Virus record (IMG/VR): IMGVR_UViG_3300030385_002649
Location: 124,001 to 188,000 of that record
Length of the DNA stretch: 64,000 bases
Origin: a virus
Reading direction: 5' to 3' (one strand)
Below the pieces are notes generated by a model. That model searched no databases and was not told the origin of the DNA. It worked only from the letters and a program-made list of their open reading frames with translations. Both the position numbers and the translations under genes were made by a program. Positions 35,711 to 45,439 of the stretch are shown one piece after another. Positions within the stretch are counted from its first letter, which is position 1. Each line of letters opens with the position of its first letter.

Positions 35711-36388
35711 CTAGCGCAGCAAATCCTTAAGCAGATCACGAGTTTCAACTACAATGAGCTTCTCTTGGTCTGTTTTAGTTTTGATGATTGACTTCGGACG
35801 TCTTTCAACGCTCTCAGCCACACTTAGCCTTACACCGCTCCTAGAAGACGGACTGTTAAGTACCGACATATAAGAACCATGTACACTAGGCTCAGCAACC
35901 ATATCAAAAGTTACGAAAGAATAACCAGGCAAAACCTGGTAATATTCCTCGTTTTCAAACATGGTTGTTTCCATATCACCGACTCCTCTAGAAGAGATGC
36001 CGATTTGAACGTCATGTTCAATAAGAGCCTTAAGTTGGGCTCCCAATATCGTGTTTTCTAAGATCTCAGCTTCGCCGAAGACAACATCGCCTTCCATCCA
36101 CAACTTAGTGATAAGGTGGGAAACTCGATCTAGGTGAATTTTAGCGTCAGGTGGGTGATCATATTCACCAAGTACGCCACGTGCCCTGATAGCATCCTGA
36201 GCACGGCTTACAGCCTCTCCAAGGACTTCACGGGGATAAATACGGCCATTAGCATTAGGCTTGTCGGCTCTTTGGAACTGACCGCCGATAGTGAGAACGG
36301 AGACTTTCTTGCCTCTGCTCTCACTAAAGATCCGTTCTTTTCGAAGGACCGTAAATGGCATTGTTTCTTGTAAAAATTGTTGTGACAT
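35711..36388 (-). CDS. Prohead protease, T4 gp21-like (S78-type)
   Basis: 225 residues from the ATG at 36388, which has AAAGGTG six bases upstream; a TTG at 36406 lies just before. Conserved segments: NANGRIYPREVL, RGVLGEYDHP with catalytic His78, RVSHLITKLWMEGDVVFGEAEIL, and VQIGISSRGVG with catalytic Ser. It would self-activate inside the prohead and cleave scaffold, core and capsid proteins after (L/I)-x-Glu. The gene order portal - core - protease - scaffold - capsid is as in T4. Confidence 0.92.
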   Translation of the reverse strand: MSQQFLQETMPFTVLRKERIFSESRGKKVSVLTIGGQFQRADKPNANGRIYPREVLGEAVSRAQDAIRARGVLGEYDHPPDAKIHLDRVSHLITKLWMEGDVVFGEAEILENTILGAQLKALIEHDVQIGISSRGVGDMETTMFENEEYYQVLPGYSFVTFDMVAEPSVHGSYMSVLNSPSSRSGVRLSVAESVERRPKSIIKTKTDQEKLIVVETRDLLKDLLR

Positions 36389-36427
36389 TTGTTTCACCTT
36401 TAGCAACTGCTGAAGAACTTAAATTCC

Positions 36428-39400
36428 TCAGCCCTCGCTAGCAATTTCCTCTTCGGCTGACTCTTCGTCTGATTCGAAGTCACTTGACTCTTCTTCATCA
36501 TCGTCGCCGTCGCCGTCGCCTGCGAAAGGATTATCAGATTCTTCTCCAAGACCTAAACCGGAATCTAATTCGCCTTCGAAGTCTTCTTCGTTCTCAGGCT
36601 CTTCCATTCCCATTTCTAGGTCATCGTCATCGCCCATTTCAAGGCCAGCGTCCATGCTGTCTTCCTCAGGCTCCAACATGCCCTCGTCAGTTTCTAGCTC
36701 TGGTGGAGACATGTCGTCCATGTCTCCGCCGCCGCCGCCATTTAGAACGCTGTCTACCGCTGAGGCAACATCCCCTGAATCACCCTTAAAGACTACGGCT
36801 GTAACGTCTTCGGCAATTGTATCAGCAATTCGCTGCATCGACTCCATTGGATTAACAGAAGACTTCTTTAACCCACTCTTTTTCATCGATGCGCTTTTGT
36901 ATTGATCTTCAGACTTAGCGAATGGGTTTCCGCCGCCGTCATCGTCCCCGCCATCAGGCTTGCAACTGCAGTCATCACACCCTGGGGCGCACTTGCAGGC
37001 AGCATCCTCATCATCGCAGCAAGAACAGGATTTAGATGACTTGTCGTCGCTATCTCCGTCCTTCTTCTTGTCCTTAATGAAATCTGGGAGCTCGCCTTCT
37101 TCGAGAGCTTCCCATTCAGCAATCATAGACGCAATATTTTCAGGTGTCAGAGATTCTGCGACCCCGCCAGACCCTTGAAGATCTGCCATTTCGCCATTTT
37201 TACCGGCTTTCTTGAGGCCGCCATCGGAGCCAACTTTGCCTTGGCCCTTTGTTCCGTCACTGTCACAACCGTCATCCTCAACGCCTTCGCGTCCTTGGAA
37301 TTCGCTCATATCAAGCCCAGCGTCTGAAGGCCCACCGGAAGCTGTGTATTTCTTAGCTCCGCTGGCTCCGTCTCCGCTAGCGCCATCTGCCTTGTGAGGA
37401 GCATATTTCTTTTCAACTCCACCACGGCCTTGGAAGTCGCCTCCCATGCTGGTTCCAGTTGAGGAGAAACCACCCTTAGCTAGGGCTGGATCGCCACCGG
37501 CCTTAGGTTTTACGCTGCTCTCGGAAGGAGTAGCCGATTGACCAACTTTCCCTTTTCTTCCGTCAGAACTGCTTAGTGACTTAGACTGAACGCCTCCAGC
37601 GCCTTGCTGATCGTCCATTCTGAGGTCGCCACCGGCTGAGCCAGATGTGCTGTGCTCACCTTTACGTCCGTCAGCGCTCTTTAGGCTCTTGCTTTGTATT
37701 CCTGAGCCGCGCTGTGGTGCGTGTTGTCCAGCGGCACTTCCACCGGCACTACGACCATCAGACTTGCGAGCGCTCTTGTCCGAGATTCCGCCGCTTCCAC
37801 GAATGTCATCCATTCTTAGAGCGTCTGGCGAAGCGTGCATGTCTCCACCTGGCACGTGTGCCTGGGAGTATGGTTGTTCTGATTCTAGGTAAGTGTGACG
37901 ATAGCCAGGATTGATTCTACCGCTTTGAGGTTTCTTACCTTCTAGGAAAGCTGGATCGCTGCTTGGGTCACGACGGTTTCTGCTAGTAAGGTTCGAGTCT
38001 GGACCATTAAAGGCAGCACTAACGCTGTTGGAGTAAGGGTCGCTGTCGCCTTGCACGTCTTCTAGAATGTCGCCACCTGTCACCATTCGGTCGCGCATTC
38101 CTTCGAATGATTCACGAACAATGTTAGTGCTTGGTCCTAGCTCGATACAGCGCTTGATGTAACCTTCCATTTGGGCGTAACAGTCATCATAACCGTCTTC
38201 GCTCAAGTAGGCATCACCGTTTAACCTCCAAGACTCTAGTTCTTCTAGAAGATCGGAGGTACTCATCTCGTCAATTCTGACGCCGCCTGGTGTTGGGGCG
38301 CTTTCAGGCATTCCCATTCCACCCATTTCTGGGCCACCGGCTCCTGCCATCGCCATGTCGTCGCCCATTCCTAGGTCGTCGCCTTGGCCAACTTCAGGAA
38401 GAGACATTAACTCAGAGCCAGCGCCATCGCCGCTCTGGTCGTCATAAGTCTCAACTCCTGGTTCCATATCGAAGTTCGATAGGTTGTCAATGTTGTTAGT
38501 CAGGTTGTCGTTGATTGTGTGGAAGATCTCTTCCGCTTGGATTAGCGAGTAAGAGTCTGGTTCCGTGCGGGACAGCTTGTCGATGATATCGCCGAGCTTG
38601 TCCTTAGCAATGACGGAGTCGTCACTGTCTTCTTGATCTGGGAGCCTATCTTGGATATATTCTAGAGCCAACTTGTACATCGAGGCAACGGTGTTGTTGC
38701 GATCTTCACTGAAAACGTGGCCTAGGAACTTGTGATAATCTTGCTCGAAATCGTCAGATTCTGCGAGCAGGTTAGCCTTAGACATGAGGTCGGCGCTTTG
38801 GGAACGCTGTGCTGTCTTAGTCCAGGATTCAATGATGTCTTGTCTGTTATACTTGGCGTTTACCTTATACATCAACTTGGAGACGTCGCTGGTCAACATG
38901 CTGTTGAACTCACCTCTAGTTGCTAGAGTGTTTTCAACAAGTTGCCTCATATAATTCTTGTCTAGAAGGGAGAATTCTTGTTCTTCCTTGAAGAACTTAG
39001 CTGTTAGTTTGCAGGCGTCAGCGATTCTTCCTTCACAAACGAGGGAGGCCGTTTCTACAACCAGGCTTTGGAAAGGAGTGCTAGCGTAAGCTTCGCTCGC
39101 AATGTCGCGCATCTTGCGAGCGATCAGTTTTCTTTTTGTGCTTTCGTTTACTGGCAGTTTGAAGTCAGGGTCCTCCTTGAACAGCGTGCCTTCAACGATT
39201 CGGCCATTTTGAACAACAATGTTGTCGCTGACAGCTTCGCAAAACAAGTTTGAGATAGTTGCGACAACGTCTTCATCCATCTTTCTAGATGCAATATTAA
39301 CTTGTCTTGAGACACCGTCTTTTGCGGTGATCCATCCGCTGCTTGGGACGACACTTGAACGATAACGTTGGCCTTCGATTCGGCTAAACGTCTTGTCCGC

Positions 39401-39748
39401 ACCCTTGTAGTCACCTAAACAGATGTTCTCAACTAGATCCAAAAGGTTCTTTTTGAATTGTGTAGCTTTTTCCTCTTCAATAACCTGAATGGGACTAACG
39501 TTCTCAATTTTAACTCTTCCTTTACCAACCTGCTTGACATCAGCACGGTAATAAATCCCAGAGTCCACATCCTCATACATGAGGTGGTTTGTTTGTAGAG
39601 ATGTAAGTCTTAGATTCTGGCCAGCTTCTTTGCCAAGGCGAGAAACAGCCTCTTCAAAGTACCTGAGAGTAGCAGCCGCACCATTGTTGATCTCGCGCAC
39701 GAACTTACGTGCGTCCATAACGATTGGGGCCTTGTTATTTTGAGCCAT
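36428..39748 (-). CDS. Very large head-core protein between portal and protease genes
   Basis: 1106 residues; ACGAGG upstream of the ATG. Residues 1-470 are helical and globular-looking. Residues ~615-870 are Gly/Ser/Lys-rich with about six copies of D-x-Q-G-x-G-G-V (for example MDDQQGAGGVQSKS and MADLQGSGGVAES). Residues 905-931 form a Cys-rich cluster (SCSCCDDEDAACKC, CDDCSC). The last ~110 residues are very acidic (Glu/Asp repeats). In T4 this position holds the small core genes 67 and 68. I infer an internal prohead or capsid-interior protein; no homologue is recognised and the metal-binding idea is from Cys spacing only. Confidence 0.7.
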   Translation of the reverse strand: MAQNNKAPIVMDARKFVREINNGAAATLRYFEEAVSRLGKEAGQNLRLTSLQTNHLMYEDVDSGIYYRADVKQVGKGRVKIENVSPIQVIEEEKATQFKKNLLDLVENICLGDYKGADKTFSRIEGQRYRSSVVPSSGWITAKDGVSRQVNIASRKMDEDVVATISNLFCEAVSDNIVVQNGRIVEGTLFKEDPDFKLPVNESTKRKLIARKMRDIASEAYASTPFQSLVVETASLVCEGRIADACKLTAKFFKEEQEFSLLDKNYMRQLVENTLATRGEFNSMLTSDVSKLMYKVNAKYNRQDIIESWTKTAQRSQSADLMSKANLLAESDDFEQDYHKFLGHVFSEDRNNTVASMYKLALEYIQDRLPDQEDSDDSVIAKDKLGDIIDKLSRTEPDSYSLIQAEEIFHTINDNLTNNIDNLSNFDMEPGVETYDDQSGDGAGSELMSLPEVGQGDDLGMGDDMAMAGAGGPEMGGMGMPESAPTPGGVRIDEMSTSDLLEELESWRLNGDAYLSEDGYDDCYAQMEGYIKRCIELGPSTNIVRESFEGMRDRMVTGGDILEDVQGDSDPYSNSVSAAFNGPDSNLTSRNRRDPSSDPAFLEGKKPQSGRINPGYRHTYLESEQPYSQAHVPGGDMHASPDALRMDDIRGSGGISDKSARKSDGRSAGGSAAGQHAPQRGSGIQSKSLKSADGRKGEHSTSGSAGGDLRMDDQQGAGGVQSKSLSSSDGRKGKVGQSATPSESSVKPKAGGDPALAKGGFSSTGTSMGGDFQGRGGVEKKYAPHKADGASGDGASGAKKYTASGGPSDAGLDMSEFQGREGVEDDGCDSDGTKGQGKVGSDGGLKKAGKNGEMADLQGSGGVAESLTPENIASMIAEWEALEEGELPDFIKDKKKDGDSDDKSSKSCSCCDDEDAACKCAPGCDDCSCKPDGGDDDGGGNPFAKSEDQYKSASMKKSGLKKSSVNPMESMQRIADTIAEDVTAVVFKGDSGDVASAVDSVLNGGGGGDMDDMSPPELETDEGMLEPEEDSMDAGLEMGDDDDLEMGMEEPENEEDFEGELDSGLGLGEESDNPFAGDGDGDDDEEESSDFESDEESAEEEIASEG

Positions 39749-39786
39749 GCTCGTACCTCGTAATCATAAGTATTTTTGAAATGAAG

Positions 39787-41739
39787 TTATTCAACGAAAA
39801 TCATCCTAGACGGTAAGTCGTTTGCAGTGATTTCATCGTCGTCATCAGCTAATTCTGGGCTAAAGCCCTCCACTAATAAGATCTTTGTATCAGCGATTGT
39901 TCGCGTTCTAAGATCATCGCTAATCAGTGGTTTTACCAAATCAGCTTGATAAGGGTCATCAACATTTAGTCTCGACAGTCCATCAAGTTCACAATTGTTC
40001 ATCATATTCTCAAAGCCGCTGTTTAGAACTAGCTTGCTTGAATTAGAAGAGAACAAACCATGATTATGGATCGTCTGTATTTTCTCTAGGTCTTCATTAA
40101 TAGACTTACGGCGCTCAAACTCGTGGAGTTCCATAAGGACCTCGCGCTCAAGACTATCATCATAACCTTCTGGCATCTGAGGAGCGCCACCAGCAGCTGG
40201 GTCGGCACCAAAACCACCCTCACCGCCTAGACCTTCTTCAGCGCCGATGCCGCTAGGAGCGGGCTCGCCAGGCATTTCCATGCCTCCCATGCCCATATCT
40301 CCCATTCCGCCGCCCATTCCGCCGCCGCCCATGCCTCCCATGCCGCCCATTTGAGACGCAGCCTGGTCCTGGACCATGCGCATCTTTTCGTCATTTTGGG
40401 CGATTTCGTCTTTGGTCATATCAGTGAATCGTTCGAGGATCCACTCCTTAGGGAACATCTCTGTCGCCCTAAGCGCATCGATGACGTTTGCTCTAGATTG
40501 CCAAACTTCAATCCTATACAGTTCATCGATAGCCGACGAAGCAGTCATATGGATGTCGAAATCTCGCATGTCCTGAGCGTTATACCCTTGAAGAGCCAAA
40601 TGGACGATAGCCACTTTCTTAAGGCCCATAGCGATCTCGCGCTGGATCCACTGGATAGCCTTAGCAAATTCAGGGCTAACCTGAGACAGCGATCTTTCGT
40701 TGCTCCCGGATGATTCGCCAAGCCCAACACGATCAAAAGGAATCTTCAGGCCAGAGACCATGCTCTTCTTGAAGTACTCGATGTCCTTGATATCATCGAG
40801 GTTCTCAGCACCAGGAAGGGTTGTAATGGTAGGGCCGGTTCCGTCGGCGCGTTGTGGGAGCCAGAAGTCGTCCTCCTGGATCAGCGGGTGCCAACGTTCA
40901 TTGACGTCTCCGGTCGAAGGATCGAAGAATTGTTTTTTCTTAAACTGCCTAGCAATATTAGCGATATATCCTGGAACTTCCGGGGTTGGGATATTGCCAA
41001 CAGGAATTGTGAAGACTCTTTTTTCCGGCGCTCTAGTAATTCTATAAATCAGAGCGGCGTCTTCCATCAACCTTAGCTGCTTAAAGTGCTTCCTGGCTCC
41101 GTCTAGAATTGATCGACCGTATGGGTGATAAATGTTCTCTAACGAAGTAAGCCTCATATGAGAGACTTGCCAAGGGTGCAAGAAGACTGGCTCCGACGTG
41201 TTCTGGTCCTGGAAGAAAAATCCAACCAAGTCGCCATAACGTGTTTCAATTCTTGTGAAATTGTACACGTTCATGTGTTTGAGGTTGATGACTCCGGTTC
41301 GGTTCTTATCAACAATGATTTCGAACGGACAATCTCCGTATTTGACCAAGTAACGAACCCAAGTGCGCAAGTGACTATCGACGAGAAGAGTGTTATAGAA
41401 GAAATCTTCCAACTCTTCCTTTACTCTATCGCTCTTGGCTTTAATAGTGAGAACGTGTTTCAATTCAGGGTCTACAAGGCTTGATTCGTCAGCGTAAAGG
41501 TCAAGAGCTAGAGTAATAGCACCAACCTCATCCATCTGGTCGAAGTCTTTGTAACGTTCTAATCTGTTGATTTGTAGGTTGGTCTGCTCAAGTAGGACGT
41601 TTTGTTGACCGAAATTGAGGAAGTTGCCGCCTGCGGTGACTTTGTCTAGACGGTGCTGATCGCGAAAAGTAGTTTCATTACGATAGATGCTTTGAGCCTT
41701 GAATAAGGCAGACAGTCTATCAAATAATTGGAAACTCAT
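39787..41739 (-). CDS. Portal protein, T4 gp20-like
   Basis: 650 residues (T4 gp20 has 524). Signature segments include GDCPFEIIVDKNRTGVINLKHMNVY and YHPYGRSILDGARKHFKQLRLMEDAALIYRITRAPEKRVF. The extra length comes from a C-terminal extension that begins with a Met/Gly-rich run (GGMGGMGGGGMGGGMGDMGMGG) near residue 460-490 and continues to a helical tail. It forms the dodecameric DNA entry ring. The minus strand just upstream reads GATAAATAC, close to the T4 late promoter, overlapping the terminase stop. Confidence 0.93.
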   Translation of the reverse strand: MSFQLFDRLSALFKAQSIYRNETTFRDQHRLDKVTAGGNFLNFGQQNVLLEQTNLQINRLERYKDFDQMDEVGAITLALDLYADESSLVDPELKHVLTIKAKSDRVKEELEDFFYNTLLVDSHLRTWVRYLVKYGDCPFEIIVDKNRTGVINLKHMNVYNFTRIETRYGDLVGFFFQDQNTSEPVFLHPWQVSHMRLTSLENIYHPYGRSILDGARKHFKQLRLMEDAALIYRITRAPEKRVFTIPVGNIPTPEVPGYIANIARQFKKKQFFDPSTGDVNERWHPLIQEDDFWLPQRADGTGPTITTLPGAENLDDIKDIEYFKKSMVSGLKIPFDRVGLGESSGSNERSLSQVSPEFAKAIQWIQREIAMGLKKVAIVHLALQGYNAQDMRDFDIHMTASSAIDELYRIEVWQSRANVIDALRATEMFPKEWILERFTDMTKDEIAQNDEKMRMVQDQAASQMGGMGGMGGGGMGGGMGDMGMGGMEMPGEPAPSGIGAEEGLGGEGGFGADPAAGGAPQMPEGYDDSLEREVLMELHEFERRKSINEDLEKIQTIHNHGLFSSNSSKLVLNSGFENMMNNCELDGLSRLNVDDPYQADLVKPLISDDLRTRTIADTKILLVEGFSPELADDDDEITANDLPSRMIFVE

Positions 41740-41746
41740 ATTGTAT

Positions 41747-44700
41747 TTATCGCTTGAAGTACTTTAACACGTGTTTCTTAAAAGAAACACTATCGTTAGG
41801 TTTTCCGCTACTGGTATTTTTACCCAACGGGTGACTACCCAATTGAGATGCAAATCTAGCCACTTCACTAGTGGCATCAACCTTACCTACCCATCCTTCA
41901 GATGACAAATTTACAGGAGCCAACGCATCCCTACCACCTTTAATTAACAGAGCCCTATGCTTGTCAGGATGAATAACCGGTTCCAACATTCTACTAGAGA
42001 TGTCCATATTGTGCAGAGGGGCCAAATTGTACCCCTGTGTCAAAATCGCTTCAGGTATACCAATAAGAGCAAAACACGCGGCCAACACGAGGTCATCAGT
42101 GTTTCCAGTGCCTGGTTCGTTTCCATATCGACCACCACCAAGATGGATGAAGATACACAATTCTCTATAAAGCCTAGGCGACTTGATTGTCCATCCGTCG
42201 ATTCCAACATTATCTTTCAGACATTTTACGAGAATGTGCTTCGTGGTATTAGATGTTGGAAATCCGGTCTTGTTATACTTCATCTTAAGGTTAGTCGTCT
42301 GAGTCTTGTGGCGGTATAACGTTGGGTACATCAATTCGTACTCAAGTTCTTGGCACAACGTAGCACCAATGCCGGTCCTCTCAGGGACGATTAACGCATT
42401 ATTATACAACCTGCCAACATAATCAGCCATTCTAGCGAACATCTTAGGCAGAACTCTCATCCTAAGTTCTGCCACTTGTTCTTGAGTGTCTACATCGAAG
42501 ATTTCCAACGTAGAATAATCATCCGCTTCTCCTGTAGACGGGTCAGCGCCAACAATATAGAGGTGAGCGCGTTTAGCGTGTTCAGGCAACGAATCTAGTG
42601 TGCCATCACGGCGAGCCTTAGCCATTTCCCGGTCTGCATCAGCCTGAGTGAACGGTTCGTCCCAAATCCAAAATTGCTCCTGGAAATCAAGAACTGTGCG
42701 AACATCCTGAGAAGGATTTATGTATTCTACAGAATCTAGTACCTTATACTTGTCTCCGTACTCGGCAACCATTCTTTCTAATTCAAACAGCGCGTTACGG
42801 TTTAGAACAGTGTGACCAGAGCCTAAGAATTCAGCCAACACTTCTTGTCTAAAAGCGCTATCATCACCCTTAGTAGAGAGGTCGTCATATTGAGTTTCTA
42901 GCCATGGGCTCCAATAAGGGCCATATTTCTCAATGTCCTCTTTTTTCTCTAGTTTTTTCATTTCTCTTGTTGGAGAAATAACGGTTTTGTTACCAGAAAG
43001 CTCATCTACGAAGTCTAGGCTCCAGTCCATATTCCACCAGTTGATGAGAATAGGATTAAAATTATTTTCTTTATCAACAGCCGCTGACCAGGTCTTATAA
43101 TACCAGTTGCCAACACCCTTTGGAGTGCTAATAACAATACAAGAGCCACCCGTCTGCATAGTATTATGAGAGACAAAACCATTAGCAACATAAGTATTAT
43201 TGCCAGGAACACTAATGTCGACCGTAAAAGATTTAGATTTCACAACCGAAACAACCTCATCTATAAAAATCCCATCCTTCACAACATATTTAATAGGATC
43301 CCTCCGAGAAGCTACGCGAACTATGTCGCATTTTTTCCTTTCAGAAATAAACCCAATATCGCTCATAAATTTAATGCGGTTGTCAAGATTTAAAATCTCT
43401 AACCGATAAGATTCTTTACTATTTTCAAATCCTCCTTTTTTAATTGTTTTTCTAGAAATGATCCCTAAATTGAGGAGCATTACTTGAACTAGCCTGGCCA
43501 ATTTTTCAGAAATTGACGAAAACCCAATACTATAAATTATAGAATTGGGCCTATACTTATCATCATATTGATAACACCATCCATCAGCTTCGAACAGTCC
43601 TCTCAGAAACGCTTTATGAATCTTTTGGCTAGATTTCATAATCATCTCTGGTATAGTCGCATTATGCGCATGTGTTTTGCAATGAAAATGCTTTTCAAAC
43701 CACTTCACAAAAGGAGAACTATTAACCCTAAATTCCCCAGCGCCATTAGAAATCCTATCACTGTGATCTAAGCCAATTGAATTAAAGTAACTACCAAAGT
43801 GCCCTGAAACGTCAGAATCTTGAGGATCATAAGATAGCAAAAACCTATGCGGTCTCTTATTAACAATGCAGCCATCACCAACATAATAACCAATAAGTTC
43901 AGCAAGCCTTTCGTCCAATATCTTGGGCTTATTGAAGCCCTTACCCATCTTTAAAACCGGAGCGCAATCAAAACATATAAACTTATTGCTATTTCTTTTA
44001 AAATTGCGCTTATAAGTTCTATAATTCACAGAAACTGTTTTGCTACAATTAAAACAAATTGGGCTTACAGTATCAGCATTTTTTGCCTCAATAAAAAGAG
44101 TAGGGAACTGGTCGACATTATTGATATAAGTGTCAAATTCGACATCAAAATCAGAGCCGCACTTTAACGAAAGTTTCTGGCTAAGATCGACATCTTTAGA
44201 ATAGACCCATTCATATTGATCATCCTTAAGCCTATGATTGCCAGTGCATTCTATTTCATACCCCAGCTTAGTAGTTATAATGTTGGTAGAAGCAATGCCA
44301 TTTATATAAAACTTGTCAGAGTTCTTTATACAAAAGTCAGATTGTACCTCAACATCGATATCCTGCCATTGACCTCCATTTAAATCCCCTAAAGACCCTA
44401 TCTCCACCAAAGACCCTTCAGATGATATGAGAGAGTCTGGTCTTATGCATGAGAAGCCGCCCTTCCACATATCATCCATGTGTTGAATAAACGCGGCCTC
44501 ATCGATAATGTTTAGCGAAGAAGCGTTGGATCGGAGAGTGTCAGGGTTGGATGTTAGAGACCGAATCATCGATCCATTTTGGAAACCTAGGGAGTGCTCG
44601 TTCATAACGTCTGGTTTCCATAAGTCCTTCATCCACTTTGGAAGGTGCTTATAGACGAACTTGATGTTACGATCTAGGTAGTTCTTAGCGTCAGGGTCAG

Positions 44701-45439
44701 TACGCGATACGATGAGGACAGTCTTGTTGTTGAAGAACATCGCGTACCACAAAGCGAAAGCACCAGAAAGCGTGGAAATGCCAACCTGTCTACAATTATG
44801 AACGACTGAGCCGTCAACTATAAAATTGCTATGTGGAGGCACTTCTAAGTCGTACGTCTTAACTTTCTTGTGCGGTTTTATAGATAGGACTTGACCCTTT
44901 TCGCGATTGAAGAAGAAGCCCTTTTTTGTGGTGTCTTGGCATTTTGGCTCTTTTCCAAAAGTGCCGATTTCTGAATCATAAATTTCTACAAGCACATCAT
45001 TTTGTGTTAAATCTCCTACTTCGACCCAGCCTCTTCTTGTGAGATATTCATGATCGGCTGTAGCATACGATTTGTGACCAGTTTTTGTTCTAACCTCGAA
45101 TGTATCTTTCATACCATTTTCTAAAGTAGAAAGAACTGGGGCGGTCTCTACAGTTCCTGATTGCTCATTATATGTATAGACCAGATCTCCGATTTTAATG
45201 TTTTCGATATTTATGGGCCCTTTTGGAGTCCATACAGGGCTCCCTTCGGCCAGACACTTTCTGAAAATGTTAAAACGATGGGTTGTGAAGTCCTTTAGAC
45301 ATTTCTTCTGATAGCCGAACAACTTGAATTTAATGATTCCAAGCTTTGGATGCTTTACTTTACAAAAGTTGTTGATGAAGAACTCTGGGTCCTGTTGGCA
45401 TCTTTTGATGATTTTAGCTAGGGTTGGGTGTACAGCCAC
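41747..45439 (-). CDS. Large terminase subunit (T4 gp17-like) carrying two inteins
   Basis: 1230 codons from a GTG start; removing 154- and 429-residue inteins leaves 647 residues (T4 gp17 has 610). N-terminal ATPase: FGYQKKCL and the Walker A loop split as FRK / CRQVGIST; Walker B and catalytic acid LNIIDEAAF; coupling motif VISTPKG. C-terminal RNase H-like nuclease: HLYIVGADPSTGEADDYS, VPERTGIGATLC, and NTDDLVLAACFALIG. The enzyme translocates and cuts concatemeric DNA at the portal. Both inteins interrupt ATPase motifs, so packaging depends on two splicing events. Confidence 0.95.
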   Translation of the reverse strand: MAVHPTLAKIIKRCQQDPEFFINNFCKVKHPKLGIIKFKLFGYQKKCLKDFTTHRFNIFRKCLAEGSPVWTPKGPINIENIKIGDLVYTYNEQSGTVETAPVLSTLENGMKDTFEVRTKTGHKSYATADHEYLTRRGWVEVGDLTQNDVLVEIYDSEIGTFGKEPKCQDTTKKGFFFNREKGQVLSIKPHKKVKTYDLEVPPHSNFIVDGSVVHNCRQVGISTLSGAFALWYAMFFNNKTVLIVSRTDPDAKNYLDRNIKFVYKHLPKWMKDLWKPDVMNEHSLGFQNGSMIRSLTSNPDTLRSNASSLNIIDEAAFIQHMDDMWKGGFSCIRPDSLISSEGSLVEIGSLGDLNGGQWQDIDVEVQSDFCIKNSDKFYINGIASTNIITTKLGYEIECTGNHRLKDDQYEWVYSKDVDLSQKLSLKCGSDFDVEFDTYINNVDQFPTLFIEAKNADTVSPICFNCSKTVSVNYRTYKRNFKRNSNKFICFDCAPVLKMGKGFNKPKILDERLAELIGYYVGDGCIVNKRPHRFLLSYDPQDSDVSGHFGSYFNSIGLDHSDRISNGAGEFRVNSSPFVKWFEKHFHCKTHAHNATIPEMIMKSSQKIHKAFLRGLFEADGWCYQYDDKYRPNSIIYSIGFSSISEKLARLVQVMLLNLGIISRKTIKKGGFENSKESYRLEILNLDNRIKFMSDIGFISERKKCDIVRVASRRDPIKYVVKDGIFIDEVVSVVKSKSFTVDISVPGNNTYVANGFVSHNTMQTGGSCIVISTPKGVGNWYYKTWSAAVDKENNFNPILINWWNMDWSLDFVDELSGNKTVISPTREMKKLEKKEDIEKYGPYWSPWLETQYDDLSTKGDDSAFRQEVLAEFLGSGHTVLNRNALFELERMVAEYGDKYKVLDSVEYINPSQDVRTVLDFQEQFWIWDEPFTQADADREMAKARRDGTLDSLPEHAKRAHLYIVGADPSTGEADDYSTLEIFDVDTQEQVAELRMRVLPKMFARMADYVGRLYNNALIVPERTGIGATLCQELEYELMYPTLYRHKTQTTNLKMKYNKTGFPTSNTTKHILVKCLKDNVGIDGWTIKSPRLYRELCIFIHLGGGRYGNEPGTGNTDDLVLAACFALIGIPEAILTQGYNLAPLHNMDISSRMLEPVIHPDKHRALLIKGGRDALAPVNLSSEGWVGKVDATSEVARFASQLGSHPLGKNTSSGKPNDSVSFKKHVLKYFKR
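43163..44449 (-). mobile_element. Terminase intein 2 with LAGLIDADG endonuclease
   Basis: 429 residues (precursor residues 331-759). Block A starts CIRPDSLISSEGSL; block B-like TGNHRLK; the end is NTYVANGFVSHN before +1 Thr. Two LAGLIDADG motifs are present, LAELIGYYVGDGCI and FLRGLFEADGWC, and a CxxC...CxxC zinc ribbon (CFNC / CFDC) precedes them. It interrupts the terminase between the Walker B region and the coupling motif. Confidence 0.93.
44795..45256 (-). mobile_element. Terminase intein 1, mini-intein without endonuclease
   Basis: 154 residues (precursor residues 62-215). Block A CLAEGSPVWTPKGP, block B YATADHEYLTRRGW, block F/G VKTYDLEVPPHSNFIVDGSVVHN, +1 Cys. The length leaves room only for the splicing (Hint) fold. 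It is inserted exactly within the Walker A motif. Confidence 0.95.
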
